Notes: generated by a model not told the origin, from the sequence alone. 64,000 nt of DNA from Lactiplantibacillus pentosus (GCF_003641185.1 NZ_CP032757.1:3038001-3102000), one strand, 5' to 3'; shown: positions 51,601 through 60,798, numbered from the stretch's first letter. Numbers and translations are program-made.

Positions 51601-54600
51601 CGCATAGCCAGTATCATCAGAAACGAGCGTGTAGCCAGTCTTGGCGGCGCCGGTCGTCGAATAAGTCAAATAGTCAGTCGCCGTGCGGTCCGTGCCATGC
51701 GTGACCGTCCCAGTTGCCGTGGTCGCTAAGTGATAGGTCCCGCTTGCCGCATCATAATCTTGATACTGATACACAACCGTGATGTCGCCGACCGTTAGTT
51801 TGCCAGGAACGATCGTAATATCGTAGTTATCATTGACCGCCGCATTCGTTAACGTGGCCGTCACCGTTTCAGTTCCGGGTTTCGTCAAACCAGCCGTTAA
51901 TGTGTAGCCCAAGGTTTGGCCCGTGACGACGTTGCTGACGACTGGCGTGATATTTTGTTCTTGTCCATTGGCCCATAGAATCGTGTCTGGTAGTGTGATG
52001 GTGGCTGGCCGTTTGGTAATCGTATACGTGCCGCCAGCATTGACCTTGTTTGCAATCAACAAGCCCGGATTAGCCGCAGCCAATGCCGCCATCCCCGTCG
52101 CATTCAAGGTCACGGCGTAAGCACCAACATTTTGCTCAAGCGCCGTCACATCCACATCAGTCACTGGCAGCGTGTAGGCCGTCGTACCAGTCACAGCCGT
52201 TGCCGTACTATCAACGGACCAAGTACTTGGGGCCGTGTATTCCGTCGGCAAGTAAACCGTGTAACTGCTTGGGTCAGTCGTCGCATCTTTGTCATACACT
52301 TTAGTCGCCGGTGCCATCGTAATTGCGGCCGTCGTATCCGTGCTGGTGGTCGTGACGTAGCGTTGGTAAGTGACGGTGTAGTCTGACGCGGCACTAGCGT
52401 AAGTCTGGGTATTGGCGAGCGCGGTGGCACTCAAATAATACGTGACCCCATTTTTGACGATGGTCGTCGGTAACTCACTACTTGGCACGTAGGTGGAACC
52501 ACTACTACCGTCAAACGTGATACTGCCTAGTGCAACCCCATCTGAGCCGGTTAAACTATACGTATCCACTACTTGGGCCGGACTGAGCGTGTAAGTGTAT
52601 AGGAACGTGTTCGAATAACCACTATTCATCGCTAGCATGTCGGCCGCACCGTATGCTTCGGCAACGCTGGCAATATTCGTATAATTATATTGATACAGGG
52701 TATAATCGCCACCCGTGATATTCGGGTCATCCGTGGCGTATAAAACAGCTGAATCTGGACTCTTGGCATCGTCGCCGATACTGCCGCTGGTCACGTTATA
52801 GCTACTGTCGGCAATGATGGGCACGGAGGCTGCCACAAAGCCAGCGGTGGTCGATAAATTGTACGTTTGTGCAGAGTCAAAATGAACCTGGAAACTTTGC
52901 CGGCCATTATAGTCCGCGACCCGGGTCACCTTTAGTCCGGAAGCAGTGACGTGGTAATCACTCAGCATGGTTTCAATGTCACTCGTTAAGGTTGCCGTTG
53001 GATCATCAGATACTGAGTAAGTCCCATCCGAATTCTTGGCCGCAATCGAGAAACCAGCGGGAATCAAGACATAGTCGGTAATATTAGCCATTGTGCCAAC
53101 CGTTTTATACTTGGCATAATTCAATAATGGCAACAATAAGTAAATCGTCTGCCCATAAGTGAGGTCGACGTGGTTATTTTTAGGACGCGTCACGTTTTTA
53201 TTCGTATAGCCACTCGGTGCATCGACCAGCGATAATGGTGGCGTTACCGGGTACTCGGCAGTCCCAGTGTACGGAATCACCACATCGGGCGTCGTACTGA
53301 CCAGTGCAGCCAGGTTACTTGGATTGACAACGGTGGGATTGCTATCCAGGTTGGTGTATTTAACTACCTGTACCACTCCTGAACCCACGTTGGTGTTATT
53401 CAAATCCAAGCCAGGATTAAGTGATTCTAGGTTTGCAATCGTTGCCGCCGTCAAAGTCACGGTATAACTGCCGACAGTCTTCGAATCGACCGTTGTACTG
53501 AAGGTCGTTTCATCACTCGGAATTTTATAAACCAGCGAATTCTGTGCGATATTTTTATAAAAGAGCGTCCAAGTACTTGGCACCGTCAGACTTCCATCCG
53601 TCATGGTTACAAGGATTGGATTGTTGGCGTCGGGCGTCCCACCAACATAAATCGTGGTCGAACCAAACGTCACGGCTTCGTGCTCATTGATGGCTAATGA
53701 CCCGTTCACGACGGATTGTGACGTAATCGCATCATTCGGATTAGCCTGTTGCAACGCCGTCATGCCTTGGTCTGAGAGGGCTAATTGATAAGTTCCAGAA
53801 GCCGTTGCGGTCGGAACCGTGATGTCGCCACTGGTGCTCGCAATGCTGTAGGTGTTAGTAGTCCCATCCGTCGCCGTACTCGTTAACGTCCAATCGCTTG
53901 GAACGTTGTACTGACTCGGAACCGTGATCGTATAAGTGCTTGGTTTGGCATCCCCATAGTCAATGCTGGTCGAGCCAATCGTAATCGTCGAACTTGGAAC
54001 TGGTGCCTGCGTGATCGTCAATGTCCCAGTGACCACATTAGCGGCCGTAATGTCAGCGCTACTGTTCGCCTGGGCGAGTTTATCCAACCCAGTCGTTGAA
54101 AACGCAATCGCGTAAGTTCCGACGCCAGCGCTAAACGAGGTGGTGTCGATGTCTGTTAGGTCAGTGACCGTATAAACGTTCGCCGTACTCGTCGCCGCCC
54201 AATCAGCGGGCGCCTTAGTGCCATCCGCCAACGTGACGGTGTACTGATTAGGCGTCGTCGTTTTGCCATCATAGGTTTTGGTCGCATCATTGAGTGTCGC
54301 CACGGTGACGGCCGCACTGCGAGCACGCATTAAAAGAGATTGCTGTGACAAAACTGTCGCGATGGTATTTTTGGCAGCGGCTGGCGTCGTTTGGTCGGTA
54401 GCCGTTTTGACGTCGCTGGTAGCCAAGGCTTCAGTCGCAGTTTCCACTAAACTGGTGGAATCGGTTGCAGTTGACTTGGTAGTTGTGGTTGACACTGCAT
54501 TCTCAGTGGGCGTTTGGTCGTCGCTGGTTTGGCCACTTGTCGCTTGATTGCTGGTCGTTGATTGACTAACTGCGTCCGTTTGAGTGGTGGTATCGTCTTG

Positions 54601-55221
54601 ATTGGTTATGCTGGTCTGCTCATCTGCGCTGGTTTGGTCAGTCGTGCTGGTCTGCTTGGACGTGCTATCTTGGTCAGTCGCAGTCTTAGCGGTTACTTGT
54701 GTTGCGGTCGTATGAGTGGCTGCCGTCTCGGCTGTGGCCGTCGTATCAGTCTTGGTGGCATCAGTTGACGCGGCACTAGTCGTTGCAGTATCAGCTGTCT
54801 TCGCTTTCGACGTGATACCAGTCGTTACCGTGGTCTCGCTTGTGCTGTGATCAGCCGTCGCTTTATCTGAATCAGTTGTCGTGGTCTCGCTTGTGGCCGT
54901 GGACGAATCAGTGTTACTCGTCGAATGTGTCGTCGTCGCTTCGGTCGTATCCGAATCAGTTGCGGTATTTGATTCGCCAACGCTAGTCGCTTGGCTATGA
55001 CTAGTGAGCGTGACTGACTGTGCCGTGATACTGGCCGCCGTTGCCCCCTGCTGCGTCGTCGCACTACCCGCCGTATCGTCGGCATGCGCCCGCATCTGAA
55101 CAATTCCAGTACTTAACGTAAAGGTGCTCAGACCAGCCACCAGCCAGAAACGCCCTTTTTTGTACATTTTATAAGTTCTTTTTTCAGTCAAACGTGCGCG
55201 CTGTAACCGTCGTTTTTTCAT
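48673..55221 (-). CDS. Giant LPxTG MucBP/MBG-repeat adhesin with KxYKxGKxW signal
   Basis: 2182 residues. KxYKxGKxW signal (YKMYKKGRFWLVAGLSTFTL) near 17-45. Thr/Ser/Asp-rich region to about 310. Three MBG-type repeats at about 310-650 (NDATKTYDGKTTTPNQYTVT, SSTITIGSTSIDYGDAKPST). A unique segment at about 650-1010 with no recognised family (LTYGQTIYLLLPLLNYAKYK), probably the binding head. Another MBG unit (APATKVYDKDATTDPSSYTV). Then about four alternating MucBP and Mub-B2-like units at about 1150-1985 (ATVTFMDTTTNQPLGTTVQL, RTIDYQYADGTQAATPVQQS). Then a Lys-Pro-Thr repeat stalk (about 1990-2045), LPQTSDNRQ, a membrane span and KRKRHHE. Sortase-anchored; expected to bind mucin or other glycans. 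The repeats make length variation between strains likely. Single gene with its own terminator. Confidence 0.92.
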   Translation of the reverse strand: MKKRRLQRARLTEKRTYKMYKKGRFWLVAGLSTFTLSTGIVQMRAHADDTAGSATTQQGATAASITAQSVTLTSHSQATSVGESNTATDSDTTEATTTHSTSNTDSSTATSETTTTDSDKATADHSTSETTVTTGITSKAKTADTATTSAASTDATKTDTTATAETAATHTTATQVTAKTATDQDSTSKQTSTTDQTSADEQTSITNQDDTTTQTDAVSQSTTSNQATSGQTSDDQTPTENAVSTTTTKSTATDSTSLVETATEALATSDVKTATDQTTPAAAKNTIATVLSQQSLLMRARSAAVTVATLNDATKTYDGKTTTPNQYTVTLADGTKAPADWAATSTANVYTVTDLTDIDTTSFSAGVGTYAIAFSTTGLDKLAQANSSADITAANVVTGTLTITQAPVPSSTITIGSTSIDYGDAKPSTYTITVPSQYNVPSDWTLTSTATDGTTNTYSIASTSGDITVPTATASGTYQLALSDQGMTALQQANPNDAITSQSVVNGSLAINEHEAVTFGSTTIYVGGTPDANNPILVTMTDGSLTVPSTWTLFYKNIAQNSLVYKIPSDETTFSTTVDSKTVGSYTVTLTAATIANLESLNPGLDLNNTNVGSGVVQVVKYTNLDSNPTVVNPSNLAALVSTTPDVVIPYTGTAEYPVTPPLSLVDAPSGYTNKNVTRPKNNHVDLTYGQTIYLLLPLLNYAKYKTVGTMANITDYVLIPAGFSIAAKNSDGTYSVSDDPTATLTSDIETMLSDYHVTASGLKVTRVADYNGRQSFQVHFDSAQTYNLSTTAGFVAASVPIIADSSYNVTSGSIGDDAKSPDSAVLYATDDPNITGGDYTLYQYNYTNIASVAEAYGAADMLAMNSGYSNTFLYTYTLSPAQVVDTYSLTGSDGVALGSITFDGSSGSTYVPSSELPTTIVKNGVTYYLSATALANTQTYASAASDYTVTYQRYVTTTSTDTTAAITMAPATKVYDKDATTDPSSYTVYLPTEYTAPSTWSVDSTATAVTGTTAYTLPVTDVDVTALEQNVGAYAVTLNATGMAALAAANPGLLIANKVNAGGTYTITKRPATITLPDTILWANGQEQNITPVVSNVVTGQTLGYTLTAGLTKPGTETVTATLTNAAVNDNYDITIVPGKLTVGDITVVYQYQDYDAASGTYHLATTATGTVTHGTDRTATDYLTYSTTGAAKTGYTLVSDDTGYAPNGMLSDVGGQVVYIYQQNKETATVTFMDTTTNQPLGTTVQLTGGYGSTATYSPADQIAAYVKAGYVLVSNGIPTTGITFGATGNDYVVELAHGTQTVTVDQPGSVDPDTLWQTSQRTIHYVYADQTKAADDQVQMVAYTRTATVDTVDQTVLSYGNWTTADATYAAVTSPTLIGYTPDIATVAAATATKVGEALATTVTYAANPESITVQFVDETAGNTVLKSVPLNGYYGDVADYNATADIAQYTQLGYILTASDLPDQLVYTEGQPVYTIKLAHQRVTVSVDHPGTPGSAIDPTNPDGPKYPAGTAQTDLQKTVTRTIDYQYADGTQAATPVQQSVTFDRTATFDMVTGDQLTYSDWAVATGQSAGVAAVTSPTITGYQASSDEVAATTLTSQNQPQTIVITYAPQAMTATVTFIDATGGQTLTTPVTGDYGTTSTYSPATQITAYEQQGYQLVDNDVPTTGIQFDQVGTPRNYTVKLTHHLTTVTPSEPGTPGQPIDGDNPDGPKYPAGTGSADLTMSKQRTITYIYTDGRTAAPTATQTVAFYRNATIDQVTQQVIYSDWMTADAATTGAYAAMTSPTIVGYTPDTTRVTSVDVGAKAADTQAVVTYQAKTETATVTYIDATTNQQLGATITLTGAFGTPLGYQTTAQIAAYVQAGYVLMGSDYPADATFDQDDAVQAYTVYLAHNKTVITAPTQLTKAVTQTIHYQDQAGKALLADTVRTLTFTRSGVSDAVTGVNTYSEWTPTTMAFTALAAPTIAGYHAVTAGAQTVTITAASADDVQTVTYAADEPAKPTEPTKPVKPTEPTKPVKPTKPTKPTEPAKPAKPVKPTKPTETTKPVKPTKTSQPTTTVKSDDHVQPGKTGQTTPAPQPATGTSTGQVAQVTTTKQARSSQAAQTKQSNARPKPTTAAIKSGVKATSAPTRQRQSNAAGQLPQTSDNRQSGLMATTLGLTLAAFLLSFGGVKRKRHHE
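49040..49220 (-). repeat. Tandem Lys-Pro-Thr coding repeats in the adhesin stalk
   Basis: Tandem units encoding KPTEPTKPV and KPTKPT lie before the sorting signal. Period about 18-36 bases. They form an extended wall-spanning stalk and can slip to change length without loss of frame. Confidence 0.8.
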
Positions 55222-55339
55222 TTTCCATCACCCCGAAGCCTTACTCGCTTTTTCATTTTAATCATTTATTTATATATTTCATATCAATGATAAGTATACC
55301 GCTTTTACTAATAAACCACCTAATGATTATTGTGATTGC

Positions 55340-55396
55340 AACAAAAAAATAAGTACCCGCTCAAGACCATGCTGGTCAGGATGTGGCTACTTATTT
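55340..55396 (-). terminator. Terminator of csc cluster 3
   Basis: Minus strand AATAAGTAGCC and GGGTACTTATT pair around a ~28-base loop, then TTTTTTG. It separates cscA-3 from the giant adhesin gene. Confidence 0.8.
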
Positions 55397-55402
55397 AGTC
55401 CG

Positions 55403-56467
55403 TTATGATTGACGTTTGTCATTCAATTGTTTTTCTAATTCTTTAATCTTCTTCTGCTTGCGGCGAATGTACCAGATCAGCAAGATGATCAAGAGTAAAA
55501 TCAAGAGGCCGATGCCGATATACAGCCACCAGTTAGGGCCCTGCTTCAAGACCGCCGTCTGATTCAGATTAGTGGCTTCGCCCTGCGTAATCACGAAGTT
55601 CTGCTTAAATTGCCAGTGCTGCTTCTTAGATTTGACCTTGACGACTGCGGTGTACTTGCCAGCCTTCAGGGCATTTTGTCCGGTTCGCACCGGTAATTTG
55701 TAGATTGAACTGGGTGCCATCTGACCGTTAGTCAAATTTTGATGATAGACTACTTTCTGACCGCCACGATGGTAAATCTTGATCTTCGTTTGGACCTTAT
55801 TCAAGTAGGCCGCCGTGTGGTTCACTAACGGAAAGTTGATGACGTTGCGGCCGTTGAGTTGCTTGACCGTGATTTTGTTCATCGTGAGGTGGTTCGTCGT
55901 CAAATCGCGATCACCATGCAAAATGACGGCTTCAGTATAGGCATACTGATTATTGACCGCGACCGCCTTTTTCGTTTCAGCGGCCGTTGCCTTTTTCAAG
56001 AAAGTCAGCCCGCCAGCCAAAATCCCGTCGTACGATTTGGCCGGCATCTTGATTTGAAACTTGACGGTCTTAACTTGTCCCTTATCCAGCTTAACTTCGG
56101 ACTGGTCAGTCGTCACCAGTTTAGCTAAATCATACGGCAAATCCGCACTTTTATTTTCAGTCGCCCGCTGATAAGCCACCACACCATTGATGTTGGTCGT
56201 CGCCTTGGAAATCCCAACATTGATCGTAATTGGCGCATTCGAGGTATTGTGCACCTTCACCGCAATGGTCTGAGTTTGTTTTGGTTTTAACTTCAAATCA
56301 AAGTACGAAACATTCGAATCGACTTGGCTACTCGAACGCACCGGACTGATTTCAAAACCCACGGCCGAATCAGCCTTTGCTGACTGGGCCATGCCACCCA
56401 TGAACAGACTCATCACACTGACTAATGCCGTTGCTAATAATGCTCGCAATCGTTTCCCCACACTCAT
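55403..56467 (-). CDS. CscA-like WxL-interacting membrane protein (DUF916/DUF3324)
   Basis: About 354 residues: signal peptide (LRALLATALVSVMSLFMGGM), DUF916 (SAVGFEISPVRSSSQVDSNV, YFDLKLKPKQTQ, YDGILAGGLTFLKKA), DUF3324, a C-terminal membrane helix (WWLYIGIGLLILLLIILLIW) and a basic tail (RRKQKKIKELEKQLNDKR). Partner of the WxL proteins of the cluster. Start: the ATG at 56465-56467 after AAAGG; a GTG directly before or two codons after is possible. Close paralogue of the 8299 gene. Last in the cscD-LRR-cscB-cscA order. Confidence 0.9.
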   Translation of the reverse strand: MSVGKRLRALLATALVSVMSLFMGGMAQSAKADSAVGFEISPVRSSSQVDSNVSYFDLKLKPKQTQTIAVKVHNTSNAPITINVGISKATTNINGVVAYQRATENKSADLPYDLAKLVTTDQSEVKLDKGQVKTVKFQIKMPAKSYDGILAGGLTFLKKATAAETKKAVAVNNQYAYTEAVILHGDRDLTTNHLTMNKITVKQLNGRNVINFPLVNHTAAYLNKVQTKIKIYHRGGQKVVYHQNLTNGQMAPSSIYKLPVRTGQNALKAGKYTAVVKVKSKKQHWQFKQNFVITQGEATNLNQTAVLKQGPNWWLYIGIGLLILLLIILLIWYIRRKQKKIKELEKQLNDKRQS

Positions 56468-56545
56468 CACGCCTTTTCTCTCAAATTAAGTCAGGATATT
56501 GGTTTGACCAACATCATCATACCACTAGTAGGCTTCACGCTCACT

Positions 56546-57136
56546 TTAGTTAGATGGCGTATCGCCTAAGTTCCAAGTCAACGTTGTCGTGTAGGCTTTA
56601 GCGAGCTTAGTCGTTGCACCCGGAACAGCAAGGGTAGAACTGCCGAACGTAAACGTCGAGATCCCGTTACCATCACCATCTGAAGCTGAAGCAACCGTGC
56701 CTGCAGCGCCATTAGTGGTCGTACCGCTCGTCGTCGTTCCAGGAGTCAAAGTAGCATTCCCCGTCGTAACCGTTGAGTCACTTGAAACTTTGGTGCTAGC
56801 CACCGTCAAGGCAGCGTTCGTCAACGCTGAGCCACTCGCATCCGTCGCCGTATTGAATTGTTGGCCTTGTGCCACGGTCAATGACCAGCCGGCATTCGTC
56901 CCCCGCAAATCACTAACTTCTACCGTTGGCGTGGTCGAAGCGTTCAAAGTCGCATCAGTTGTCGAAATCGTATTGCTCCCAAATGAAAGTCTCGTATCAT
57001 CTGTCACTGACAATGATAGTGCCCCACTTGAGAAGGTCACATCACCTGTCGAATCCGTATCCGCGGCGTTTGCAACCACCGTACTTGTCCCTAAAAGTCC
57101 AGCAACAACCATTAATCCCAAAACCATTTTTTTCAT
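56546..57136 (-). CDS. CscB-like WxL-domain surface protein
   Basis: 196 residues: signal peptide (MKKMVLGLMVVAGLLGTSTV, cleaved near ANA-AD), WxL domain with AGWSLTVAQ and the terminal LTWNLGDTPSN. Peptidoglycan binding expected. AAAGGAAG lies nine bases before the ATG. Between the LRR-WxL gene (52-base gap) and cscA (78-base gap). Confidence 0.9.
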   Translation of the reverse strand: MKKMVLGLMVVAGLLGTSTVVANAADTDSTGDVTFSSGALSLSVTDDTRLSFGSNTISTTDATLNASTTPTVEVSDLRGTNAGWSLTVAQGQQFNTATDASGSALTNAALTVASTKVSSDSTVTTGNATLTPGTTTSGTTTNGAAGTVASASDGDGNGISTFTFGSSTLAVPGATTKLAKAYTTTLTWNLGDTPSN

Positions 57137-57188
57137 TACAATCCGCTTCCTTTCAAGTAAGCTAGTTTTAAAATTGTAAATCCCTTAG

Positions 57189-59666
57189 TTAATTATTGGC
57201 GACCGTATTATTTAGTTGCCAGGAGATGGTCCCCTTGTACGTATCTAATTCTGCCGCACCACTTGGAACCTTTAACAACAAGCCGGAATCGCTCGACCAG
57301 GTTTCTGAAATATTGACCCCCGCATGACTAGTCGTCGTTTGTGAATGAACCGTGGCCGCGACGCCCGGTGCGAGTGTCGTTTGCGTCGATCCATTTTGAT
57401 AGTACAGCGTTGCGTCCAGCTTTTTGCCAGTATTCTCTCCGACAAAACCAACCGTACCCAGCTCTGCGGTCAAGGTCCATGTGGAGTTCAAGTTACCATT
57501 GTTCTGGACTTGTAGCGGCTCGTCGCTAGGAACTGCCGCACTATATATCTCAGTTGTCGCCGATAGTGGGTGGCTACCGAAGTCCAACGTTGCTGGCGTT
57601 GAGTTGAAGAACAAGTTACCCGAATAAACATAAGTGACCGTAATTGCATCTTCAGTGTACGTTCCAGTCGCGTTGTCCGGTGTTGAACTAAGCGTATAAC
57701 CATCAATTGATTTAGCGGTTGTTTCGTAAGTCTCATCGGCCGTACCACTAATTGTCTCTGACGGTGCAATTGTTTCGCCGTCACCATTGACATAGTCAAC
57801 GGTCACGGTGTAAATCCTTTTAGCCCAGTTATAAGTACCGGCCATGGTACTGCCGTCATAGGTCGTCATCAGCGTTGCTGCGGAGTAAGTATCACCACTG
57901 CTGCCTTTTTGCCACGTGCCGTTATACGGTGCCGTGGTACTAGGCGTGTTCAGATTCATGGACGTACTATCATGGAAGGTAAAATCAGTTCCCAAGGTCA
58001 GATGTTGCAACTTGGAATCACCTGTGAAAACGTCCGCATAGGTGGTCGCCGCTGCGGTATTCCAACTGGATAAATTCAAGGTGGTCAACGCGCTCATGCT
58101 GCTGAATACGTTGTCCATGGCTTTCACCTTGCTGGTATCCCAAGTCGATAGGTTCAGCGTTTCCAAACCAGTACAACTCATCAACATTTCTTTCATACTT
58201 GTCACTTTCGCCGTATTCCAACTCGTACCAGTCAGATTTAAGCTGGTCAAAGCCGTGTCGTTAGCAAATAAATCATCTAAGACGGTCACTTGGCTCGTTT
58301 GCCAATCTGCAACAGGGGCAGTGGTCAATGCCGTACATCTGAAAAATGTATGGTCTAACGACGCGACTTTACTAGTATCCCAGCTATCAGCTGAAATTGA
58401 CGTAACTTTAGAACATCCCGAAAATGTATAGGCCAAGCTCGTGACGCTACTAATATCCCAATTGGACACCGGTAGCTTGGTAAGACTGCTACAGTTTTGA
58501 AACGTATTAGCTAGGCTCGTCACATCTGCAGTATCCCACCCACTCACGTCGAGCGTAGTCACCGCAGTGCAGTTAGCGAACAAGTATTGCATATTTGTCA
58601 CACTACTCGTGTCCCATGAACTGACATCAATCGTTGCCAATTTGGCACACTGCGCAAACATGTTGGCTAAATTCGTCACCTTTGACATATTCCAGCTAGA
58701 AACATCCAGCGTCGTCAGCGCTTTGCAACCACTAAATTGATATCTAGAGTTGGTTAACGCGGTCGTTTTCCAAGCGCCAACTGCCACCGTAGTCAAACTC
58801 GAACAATTAAGAAACATCGAATCCATCGTTGTTACCGCACTAACATCCCAATTTTTCGTTCCAACTGTGGTGAGGGCAGTACAACCAGCAAACATTCTTG
58901 ACATATCAGTCACACTGCCAATTTTCCAGCTATCAGAATCACCGATCGAAGTCAGCGCGGTACAGCCGTCAAACATACCAGCCGTGGTCGTAACCTTTGA
59001 AAAATCCGTTTGACCAAAGTCAACGCTGGTTAGACTGGTATCATTGTAAAACATCCGACGCATACTCGTTACATCGCTCATTGATAGATTACTTAAGCCT
59101 GTAATCGACGTTAAGTTTGTAAGATTAGCAAACAAATAAGCATAATTCGGTGCAGTCGTTACCGTAATCGTATCCGTGATTTTGATGCTGGTAATCGATG
59201 TACTATACGCTGCCCATGGTGATTCGTTCGTCTTCAAATAATCGAAAGTCCCACCACTCAGCGTTAAAGCACCGTCACTGTCAATAGTCCATTTGACCGT
59301 TCCAATCGTTCCGGAAGCGGGAATCGTCCCATCACTACTCGAAGTATCGGTCGTTGATGAACTCGTACTGGACGAAGCGGTACTTGAGCTAGCCGTCGAA
59401 GTCGTACTTGAACTAGTTGTGGCACTCGAGCTAGTCGTCGATGACGAGTTGGAAGAACTACTATCCGAGGAACTGCTTGAGACATCCGCACTAACTGCCA
59501 TCAAATTGGTATTCGTGACCTGACTAATATCGGCACTACTGCTACTTGTTGCCGTACTCGTTTGGGTCGTTGCAGCTTGCCCCAGCATGGCGCCACTAGT
59601 TAGTGGTACTAATGCCAAAATTGCAACGACAACTATTGTTAGTAACTGCATGATGCGGTGCTGCAT
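57189..59666 (-). CDS. BspA-type leucine-rich repeat surface protein with MucBP-like and WxL domains
   Basis: 825 residues. Signal peptide (LLTIVVVAILALVPLTSGAM), Ser/Thr linker to about residue 120, DUF285 repeats at about 155-590 (FAGCTALTTVGTKNWDVSAV, AKLATIDVSSWDTSSVTNMQ), a MucBP-like module (YTVTVDYVNGDGETIAPSET) and a WxL domain (STWTLTAELG and the terminal ISWQLNNTVANN). Start ATG at 59666 after GGGGGTG. Third member of the LRR-WxL family in this window, but more diverged and Cys-richer in its repeats than the tandem pair of cluster 2 (FxGCxALTT versus FxGCxSLTS). Ligand unknown. Confidence 0.88.
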   Translation of the reverse strand: MQHRIMQLLTIVVVAILALVPLTSGAMLGQAATTQTSTATSSSSADISQVTNTNLMAVSADVSSSSSDSSSSNSSSTTSSSATTSSSTTSTASSSTASSSTSSSTTDTSSSDGTIPASGTIGTVKWTIDSDGALTLSGGTFDYLKTNESPWAAYSTSITSIKITDTITVTTAPNYAYLFANLTNLTSITGLSNLSMSDVTSMRRMFYNDTSLTSVDFGQTDFSKVTTTAGMFDGCTALTSIGDSDSWKIGSVTDMSRMFAGCTALTTVGTKNWDVSAVTTMDSMFLNCSSLTTVAVGAWKTTALTNSRYQFSGCKALTTLDVSSWNMSKVTNLANMFAQCAKLATIDVSSWDTSSVTNMQYLFANCTAVTTLDVSGWDTADVTSLANTFQNCSSLTKLPVSNWDISSVTSLAYTFSGCSKVTSISADSWDTSKVASLDHTFFRCTALTTAPVADWQTSQVTVLDDLFANDTALTSLNLTGTSWNTAKVTSMKEMLMSCTGLETLNLSTWDTSKVKAMDNVFSSMSALTTLNLSSWNTAAATTYADVFTGDSKLQHLTLGTDFTFHDSTSMNLNTPSTTAPYNGTWQKGSSGDTYSAATLMTTYDGSTMAGTYNWAKRIYTVTVDYVNGDGETIAPSETISGTADETYETTAKSIDGYTLSSTPDNATGTYTEDAITVTYVYSGNLFFNSTPATLDFGSHPLSATTEIYSAAVPSDEPLQVQNNGNLNSTWTLTAELGTVGFVGENTGKKLDATLYYQNGSTQTTLAPGVAATVHSQTTTSHAGVNISETWSSDSGLLLKVPSGAAELDTYKGTISWQLNNTVANN

Positions 59667-59706
59667 ACAACCACCCCCTTAAATACCTGACGCACATTAA
59701 CTTGCC

Positions 59707-60138
59707 TTAATTCTGATACATGCTTCGCTGTTGGTAGCGCTTATATTTCGCATGATAGTAACCCGCTATCACGACTAAAATTAATAGCCAACCGCCCATA
59801 ATCGTGAGTAACCACTGGCACGTCTGCTCGTCGGTCTGTGGTAAACGGCCCCACCACGGCTGATTGGCAGCTTGTACCGTCGCCGGTTCACTATAATACC
59901 GGCCACTACTGGTTGAAGCGCGTTGTACTGCCTGACGACTGTGAGACTGACCGGCCTTAACCTGGTCGCTACCAATCGTTGTACTTGATGAACCCTTTGC
60001 CGGCTTAGACACGGATGACGCTTGTCGAAACGTTACCTCGGCCGTACTCGTATCTTCAGCACGAACGACCATGATCGGTAGACTAATAAAAATTGCGGTA
60101 AGCGCAACGCCCAGCAGTAATCCCAGCCGTCGTGCCAT
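59707..60138 (-). CDS. CscD-like small LPxTG-anchored surface protein
   Basis: About 143 residues: signal peptide (LGLLLGVALTAIFISLPIMV), Ser/Thr/Gln-rich stalk, LPQTDE sorting signal, hydrophobic span (LLTIMGGWLLILVVIAGYYH) and a basic tail (KYKRYQQRSMYQN). Start: ATG at 60136-60138, eight bases after GGGGG; the ATG two codons earlier is too close. First gene of csc cluster 3, 40 bases before the LRR-WxL gene. Confidence 0.84.
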   Translation of the reverse strand: MARRLGLLLGVALTAIFISLPIMVVRAEDTSTAEVTFRQASSVSKPAKGSSSTTIGSDQVKAGQSHSRQAVQRASTSSGRYYSEPATVQAANQPWWGRLPQTDEQTCQWLLTIMGGWLLILVVIAGYYHAKYKRYQQRSMYQN

Positions 60139-60144
60139 CTTCAT

Positions 60145-60798
60145 CGCCCCCTCAAGGTTGAGCCGCCAAACAATTAACCTTTTGTTCGCAGTTTAACAAA
60201 AACAATTCGAGCTAAATCTGGGCTTCAGTGTCCGTTATTGAGAGATAGGTAACACGTGTTATCGTTTCCCCCATTCACGATGTAATTATAACATTATTAT
60301 TTTGCAACGGTTACATTTTTCGTCCTATTTTATAAAAATATTTGTTCAAATTTCAATCGTAATTTAAGCACCACATTTTTACTTAGCATTGCAATAACCA
60401 CGGCCATGCTTTACTGCCAGCAATCGTTCAATTGATAGTCAACAATTTGGAGCTAGGGCCAAGCCATTAGACAAATAATCCCTAACTCCAGTAATCGATT
60501 ATTAATCATGATAATATACAGTTAAAACTAAACTTATAGTAAATATTAAATCTGATACATCATTCACAAGGCCGTACCATCCGTCACCAACCAGTTTTAT
60601 AACCGGCTGGCTCACTTTTACTTATTTTATGTAGTATTGAGCGTTTCAAGTTTTAGTTGTAGCAGATTGAACCCTGAATTGCATTGAAACACTCCCAATC
60701 ATCGTCATCTTAATGTCCGGAATACTAACTAATGACGAGCTTGCACCGACTAGCATCACCACGAGCGGAGCCACCAATCATAGAAGCCGACCACATCA
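60145..60798. other. Long intergenic region upstream of csc cluster 3
   Basis: About 650 AT-rich bases without a gene. A perfect 12-bp palindrome TAACACGTGTTA lies at 60250-60261, next to GGAAACGATAACA, which has the core of a catabolite-response element with two departures from consensus. A TATAAT is at about 60281-60287 on the minus strand. Nothing is recognised between 60360 and 60798. Confidence 0.45.
60250..60261. promoter_or_regulatory. 12-bp palindrome in the csc cluster 3 promoter region
   Basis: TAACACGTGTTA is exactly symmetrical and lies about 112 bases upstream of the first csc gene, close to a TATAAT on the minus strand. Possible operator; binder unknown. Confidence 0.5.
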
